Part shown: positions 59,291 to 64,000 of the stretch, piece after piece
Position numbering within the stretch: position 1 is the stretch's first letter
Layout of the letters: each line of letters begins with the position of its first letter
Origin: Boswellia sacra
Lineage: Eukaryota > Streptophyta > Magnoliopsida > Sapindales > Burseraceae
NCBI GenBank assembly: GCA_013180625.2
Contig: SNVD02012295.1
Span: 496,001 to 560,000, forward strand
Direction of reading: 5' to 3'
Length of the DNA: 64,000 nucleotides
Made by a program: the position numbers and the translations under genes
Notes under the pieces: generated by a model
Seen by the model: the letters and a program-made list of their open reading frames with translations, nothing else
What the model was told of the DNA's origin: nothing
Databases searched by the model: none

Positions 59291-60060
59291 TTTGTCAACT
59301 GGTTTTTCTCTCCTTGTCAAACGACCACCTTGTCTAACCTAAGCTATGATGGTTGCAAAACAAAAGTGTTAATGCCATACATGCATGCTTGTATGCATGA
59401 TATGATACATGCTCATATGAGGGTATAGACATACTTTCAGCCTTCCAACCATTTCTTCCACACACGTGAGGTCGAGTCTTTTTTCCTGTGATTTTTGGCC
59501 TTATTCCCAAGTCATCATTATGGGATGTCAGAATGCGAGATTCTCTCTCCTAATTCTAACATTCATGTTGATGTTTGGATTCTTTATGATTATCATAAAC
59601 ATGATTTCTAAATGTCACGATAACCTTAACTTGTGACACATGCCCCCATTTTATTCTTATGGGTGACTTGACATGTGGCATTCGTTCATGGTACCATGAG
59701 GTTTGAGTCAATATTATTCTAATCATGGTGATCTTACATCCATAAATATGCATCTTAACATGAGTTTTGGATATTCATCATATTGGAAGTTTCTAGAGTC
59801 ATGTACATAGGCTCTGGGCTTTTTCGAGTAAGAGATGTCCTTTTAGGCCAATCACTTTTTATACCAATTCAATGATATGTGCTCAAAGGTGTTGACACCA
59901 ATATGAGCTGTCTAGGGGTTGAATGGAGCCAAAGACTTCTCATGCCAATGTCACATGGCTGATTTAGGTAGTTCGTGCTCATTATGTGCAAAAGTATAGT
60001 GATGCAAGAACTCAATACACAAATACGATTTGGTATCCCTATAGGAATCAACTTCTCTTA
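59291..60060 (-). other. Tat-B 5' leader
   Basis: Non-coding and collinear with 46278-47070 of Tat-A. Open frames here are short and uninformative. Confidence 0.6.
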
Positions 60061-60078
60061 TCCCTAGTGAAGTCACCA
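60061..60078 (-). promoter_or_regulatory. Tat-B primer-binding site
   Basis: The minus strand reads TGGTGACTTCACTAGGGA one base after the LTR, four differences from the Tat-A PBS. Confidence 0.72.
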
Positions 60079-60079
60079 C

Positions 60080-61925
60080 TTTGAATAGGGCTTTTATCTC
60101 GTTAGAGCGTTTACTACCACGATATTGTGTCAAAGCCTCTTTTAAGACTTAAGGGAAGACAAATGAGCCATGGGCATGTTTGAAGAATGGAGTCGATACT
60201 CAATTCTTCAATAGAGAATGAATGGAGGCAATCCAATCCCACACTTTAAAACCTAAATTACCCTCATCCCTTTGGAGATGGGTTCAAAAATTTAGGTACC
60301 AATCACTTGACCTGCCTGGATCAAGATTCGGCCTCCACTAGGGAATATATAATAGGAATTGCTCGTGTTGTTGCTTAGTTCGCTTAAGTGGTTGATTTTA
60401 GTTGAAGACGTTTAAGGTGATTGTTCAATCAATAAGGATTATATAAACATCCATCGAAAGAGGAAGGAGAATAGAGTTACATTTCCGTTAAACATAGGGG
60501 ACGGGAAAGAGGATTACGTTGCTTTTATTATTCAATAAAATAAATTCTAAAACGTAGATTCTTTATATAAATTTGACATATATAGTACAAATTATTCATT
60601 TGAGACTCAATAGAGGATGAATTTCTCACCATCATATATGAGTCTATTCAACTTCTATTGAACCTCTACATTCATTCATTTAAGCATGCATTCTAGGCAA
60701 TGGTCCCTCACCATCAATGTGAGTCCACCATCACTTCATAGCATTATTTATCCATACTTCTTACATATTCATAATATATTTGTACATTCATACATCAAAC
60801 AAAGCCACAATTTAAGATCATGGCACTTTGACCTAGATTCAATAATTCTATCATGGAAATTGCTATTCTAGCATAATCATAGTTATCATGGCATATTCTA
60901 GCCTAAACATCGCATTTCTAGCCTAATTCAAGCGATCAACTTTTCAATCATAGCTATTCTAACTCAAACAAGACATTCAAGGGCAAAATGATAATTCTTG
61001 CCTATTCTATACTATTTCCTAGCATATATCAAAGCAAATATAAATTCTCCTATCATGTTTCTAATCATGTACTCCTAAGCATGTTTCTAAGCTTTCGTAA
61101 AGAAAGTAAATTCCTAAACATGTTTCTAAATAAAGAAAGGAGAGCAGACTTACCTCGACACGCTTATCCAGCTTGAAAAACAAATGAAAGATTAAGCAAT
61201 TCATAAAATTCTAGCATAATTCTATGCATCAAAATAAATCATAATCATGCTTATTGTAAGCCTAATATATCCTAAACATGCGTGATTCTAAGTATGAAAA
61301 TAAAAAGAAGAAATAAAAGGAAGAAGGGAATTTTACTCTCAAGACGTACCATTTCTAGGTTTAGAGCAATATAAAATGTCTAAAAAATATTAAACTGGAA
61401 AAGACTTCTCGAATTCATGAGCGTGTTATCAAGAGGGGGAAGAGAGGATTTCTCGATGTCCCTTCAAAGTGTGCCCAAGGTGTATTTATATATGTTTTTC
61501 TTGGAGTAAAAAAGTGATAAAAAACTAATGTCAGATTGGAATGAATAGTAATGCCTGAATAGTATCATGTGAGCAGTGTATTTATTGTTTGGCCTTTCAT
61601 ATTTTACAATTGAGCAATGCAGTCCCTTCCTACCTTTGCCTGTTCGATCACACCTAACTTTTCAAGTTCAACTCTGATTCATGATCCATAAATTTTTATG
61701 AAAACTAGACATCCGCAACTTTACAACAGTATATAAATCATCATTAGATTCCTCTTGGATTAATTTCTGTGATTGTTTAAATTAACATATCATTTTTTAA
61801 GACCTTTCATCGATTCCTTCTCACCTTTCCTTTCTTAGCCTCTAAGGGCATTTTAGTTTTTTTTTTTTTTTTGCTGAACATTCATCTTCATTTTGTTGTC
61901 GAGCCTCAAAATTCCAATGCCTATA
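60080..61925 (-). repeat. Tat-B 5' LTR
   Basis: From TTTGAATAGGGCTTTTATC to gcctcaaaattccaatgcct then ata, collinear with 50738-52603. A T-run near 61857-61872 differs from the other LTR. No gene. Confidence 0.85.
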
Positions 61926-61930
61926 GTTAG
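61926..61930 (+). repeat. Right target-site duplication of Tat-B (gttag)
   Basis: Pairs with cttag at 50733-50737. Confidence 0.78.
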
Positions 61931-63480
61931 TAGGAAGTGTTCTAGTTGTATGACACATTTACTCACCACTTGGAGTCATATTATAAGAGATATTGAGAGA
62001 TGTGGTATGGACGTGGTGAGGCATGGATGTGATAATACTTATCGCATTTGAAGGTTCAACCTATCCTTATTAATGCTATTAAAAAGGCCCAGAAAGGAGA
62101 TTCAAAATTTATTAAGATATGTGAAGAGATAAGGATAGGTAAAAGACCAGAAATTAGATTGTCTGACAAACATGATTTGTGGTTTGGAAAGCAATTAATG
62201 AAGACTTGAAAAAGGAAAATTTCAGGGAGGCTCATGAACATGTATTTAATACTCATCCTGGGAGTACTAAAATGTATCGTGATTTGAAAAATAACTTTAA
62301 GTGGAAGAACATGAAAAGGGAGATTACTGATTTTGTTTCTGAATGTTTGGCGTGTCAGCAAGTAAAGATGGGATATTAGAGGCCCAGTGGTCGATTATAA
62401 TCACTCCCCATTCCAAAATAGAAATAAGAATACATCACTATGGACTTTATTAATGGTATACAATGTTTGAAGAGGGGTAGTGACTCTATCTGGGTTATTG
62501 TGGACAAATTAACTAAGTTAACTCACTTCTTGGCTATTAAAACCACTGATAACTTGAGTCAGTTGGCTAATTATTTTTGTGAGAGATTTGAAGGTTGCAT
62601 GGGGTGCTAGTATCTATTGTATCAGATAGAGATCCATGTTTTATATCAAAATTTTGGGGTAGTCTTCATAAGATGTTGGGAACAAAATTGAACTTTAGTA
62701 TTGCCTTTAATCCTCAGAGTGACGGTCAATTGAAAAGAACCATTCAAACTCTAAAAGATATGCTACGTTGTAGTATCTTATATTTGGGTGGTGGTTGGAA
62801 AGAACATTTGACCTTAATAGAGTTCGCTCATAATAATAGTTTTCACTCCAACATTGGGATGCGCCTTACAAAGCTTTATATGATTGAGGATGTCAGTCAC
62901 CTTATTGTTGGGATGAAGTTGGTGAAAGAAAATTGTTGGGATCGGAACTTGTCCAAGTTATAGTGGATAAAGTTAGATTGATTAGATAATGACTTCGTGC
63001 AGCCCAAAGTAGATAGAAGAGTTTTGTAGACCATCGTAGGCGAGAATTGGAATTCAAGGTTGGTGACATAATCTTTTTAAAGGTATCACCAAGGAAAATA
63101 GTCTTTTAGTTTGGAAAGAAAGGCAAGCTTAGGCCTAGGTTTATCAGACCTTTTGAAATCTTAGAAAGAGTTGGGCCAGTAGCCTATCGTGTAGCTTTGC
63201 CACCTAACTTAGCTAGACTCCATAATGTATTTCATGTGTCTGTATTGAGCAAATACATTGTTGATCCTTCTCATGTGTTAAATTATCAACCAATTCAAAT
63301 ATCAAGTGATATGACATATGAGGAGCAACTTATAGAGATCGTTGACAAAAAGGAGCAAGTTTTACAGAACTAAGTTTTTCCTTTTGTAAAAATACAGTGG
63401 GCTAATCATTGATTAGAAGAGGCAACTTGGGAACATGAAGCAGAAGTGAAAGAAAAATACCCCCAACTATTTAAAAGTTA
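61931..63480 (+). pseudogene. Tekay integrase with C-terminal chromodomain
   Basis: Continues RNase H/linker (RKCSSC), then a decayed linker, then the HHCC finger in 62179-62379 (EHVFNTHPGSTKMYRDL and CLACQQVK). The core has TMDFINGI with Asp at 62443-62445, WVIVDKLTKLTHFLAI, IVSDRDPCF with Asp at 62625-62627, and DGQLKRTIQTL, where the catalytic Glu is Lys (62733-62735). FWGSLHKMLGTKLNFS and EFAHNNSFHSNIGM are typical. After frameshifts the C terminus reads [30 protein letters not shown] and a chromodomain-like stretch, IQWANH and EEATWEHEAE (about 63390-63450). The chromodomain would direct insertion to heterochromatin. Confidence 0.86.
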
Positions 63481-63514
63481 AGGTATATATCAAATTTCGA
63501 GGATGAAATTTTGT

Positions 63515-63528
63515 TTAGGGGAGAGAAA
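63515..63528 (+). promoter_or_regulatory. Tekay polypurine tract
   Basis: ttaggggagagaaa lies directly before the LTR start; it primes plus-strand synthesis. Confidence 0.75.
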
Positions 63529-64000
63529 TGTAACAACCGTAATTATTTTTAATTAGAGTTAGATTAGTGTCCTATTAGTGGTATAATTATATTAACTATA
63601 GGGCTATATAAGTCATTATAGGAGTCATTCAAAGATAATAAGAAAAAAAAAGAGTTTTAATTAGATTTGAGTTAGAACAGAAAAGTAGTGGTTAAGTTTT
63701 ATAACTCTTGATATCACTAAAATACATTCACCTCATTTAGCATATGTAAACAATATTATAACATTATAGTTAGGGTTTTAAACGTGAAGGCTTGGTGGAA
63801 GCTTTGAAACTCAGAGAATTTAAAGGTAAGATTGTGCTCTCTTTAGTTTGATATAATGATTATTTACTAGGAATTATTGTTACTTAGATTTACATTAGGA
63901 TTTCTGCATAGGTTTAACAAACAGTTTAGGACTTTCGAATTTATTAAGAGTCAAAGATCTAATTTCAGTCATTCTTTTTATATGTTTCATAGACAAAAAT
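63529..64000 (+). repeat. Tekay 3' LTR (first 472 bp)
   Basis: Begins TGTAACAACCGTAATT directly after the polypurine tract and runs off the window. TGTAACA is the inverted match of the 5' LTR end TGTTACA. No gene. Confidence 0.82.

Larger units (their letters stand above)
50738..61925 (-). mobile_element. Tat-B: reduced Retand/Tat-type element, minus strand, no pol
   Basis: LTRs 50738-52603 and 60080-61925 (1866 and 1846 bp) belong to the same family as Tat-A. The interior of about 7.5 kb holds, on the minus strand, a PBS and a gag fragment. On the plus strand it holds the last PMD exon, a DUF7745-like fragment and long tandem repeats. Protease, RT and integrase are absent, so it was non-autonomous or lost pol. 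The TSD is present with one mismatch. Confidence 0.85.
1..64000 (+). mobile_element. Tekay/Del-type chromovirus spread over the whole window by nested insertions
   Basis: The collinear + strand order is LTR end, Met-type PBS, gag, protease, RT, RNase H, integrase, chromodomain, polypurine tract and the next LTR. This is the layout of Ty3/gypsy chromoviruses. The C-terminal chromodomain-like segment and the integrase motifs fit the Tekay (Del) clade. Gag breaks at 4973 and reading resumes at 48949; RNase H breaks at 50737 and resumes at 61931. Both breaks hold complete retrotransposons flanked by 5-bp duplications, so the pieces are one element. LTR ends are TGTAACA (63529) and TGTTACA (3201-3207). 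Stops and frameshifts occur in every domain and two catalytic residues are changed, so it is long dead. Both outer LTR ends lie outside the window. Confidence 0.88.

Noticed and set aside
1..64000. tRNA, rRNA or other structural RNA genes
   Set aside because: None recognised by eye; the short tRNA-like matches are retrotransposon primer-binding sites.

Overview
This window is plant nuclear DNA, almost certainly from a eudicot, and I see no intact host gene in it. The evidence is a stack of plant-specific transposons: a Tekay/Del chromovirus, Tat/Retand-like and Athila-like Ty3/gypsy elements, a CACTA (En/Spm) DNA transposon, a LINE fragment with a DUF4283 ORF1, and plant mobile domain (PMD) genes. 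The sequence is AT-rich and nearly every coding region carries stops and frameshifts. The species cannot be named from the sequence.

The window reads as one old element repeatedly broken open. (0) A Tekay-type chromovirus on the + strand spans the whole window. Its 5' LTR runs off the left edge and ends at 3207, the PBS is at 3212, gag is 3843-4973, protease/RT/RNase H is 48949-50737, integrase/chromodomain is 61931-63480, and the 3' LTR starts at 63529. A LINE remnant (about 699-2370) sits in its 5' LTR. (1) Tat-A (4974-48943, minus) interrupts gag. Tat-B (50738-61925, minus) interrupts RNase H. Each is flanked by a slightly decayed 5-bp target-site duplication, and the Tekay reading resumes across each. 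(2) A 22.4-kb CACTA transposon (6058-28423) sits in the left LTR of Tat-A. (3) Athila-1 (16763-27975, plus, TSD ttact) sits in the CACTA. Athila-2 (32097-36613, minus, TSD tacag) sits in the antisense PMD gene of Tat-A. (4) Both Athila elements carry an intronless copy of a host LOG-type gene (cytokinin riboside monophosphate phosphoribohydrolase family).

Tat-A has gag, protease, RT, two RNase H-like regions and integrase on the minus strand. PMD and DUF7745-like genes and tandem repeats lie on the opposite strand between integrase and the 3' LTR. Tat-B is a reduced relative that keeps a gag fragment and pieces of the antisense genes, has lost pol, and has gained a 42-bp minisatellite. The CACTA keeps decayed TNPA-like and TNP2 genes, its terminal inverted repeats, an internal MITE-like foldback, a GT-rich repeat block and possible captured exons.

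Three results stand out. First, a LOG gene has been taken into an Athila family at the position where relatives carry an env-like ORF; a reduced copy joins LTR, PBS and LOG almost directly. Second, a perfect 38-bp Nextera mate-pair junction (two Tn5 mosaic ends) lies inside Athila-2 and replaces about 46 bp of expected sequence, which is an assembly artefact. Third, the nesting order is supported by target-site duplications at five independent insertions. Element families were assigned from protein motifs read by eye; no database search was possible.
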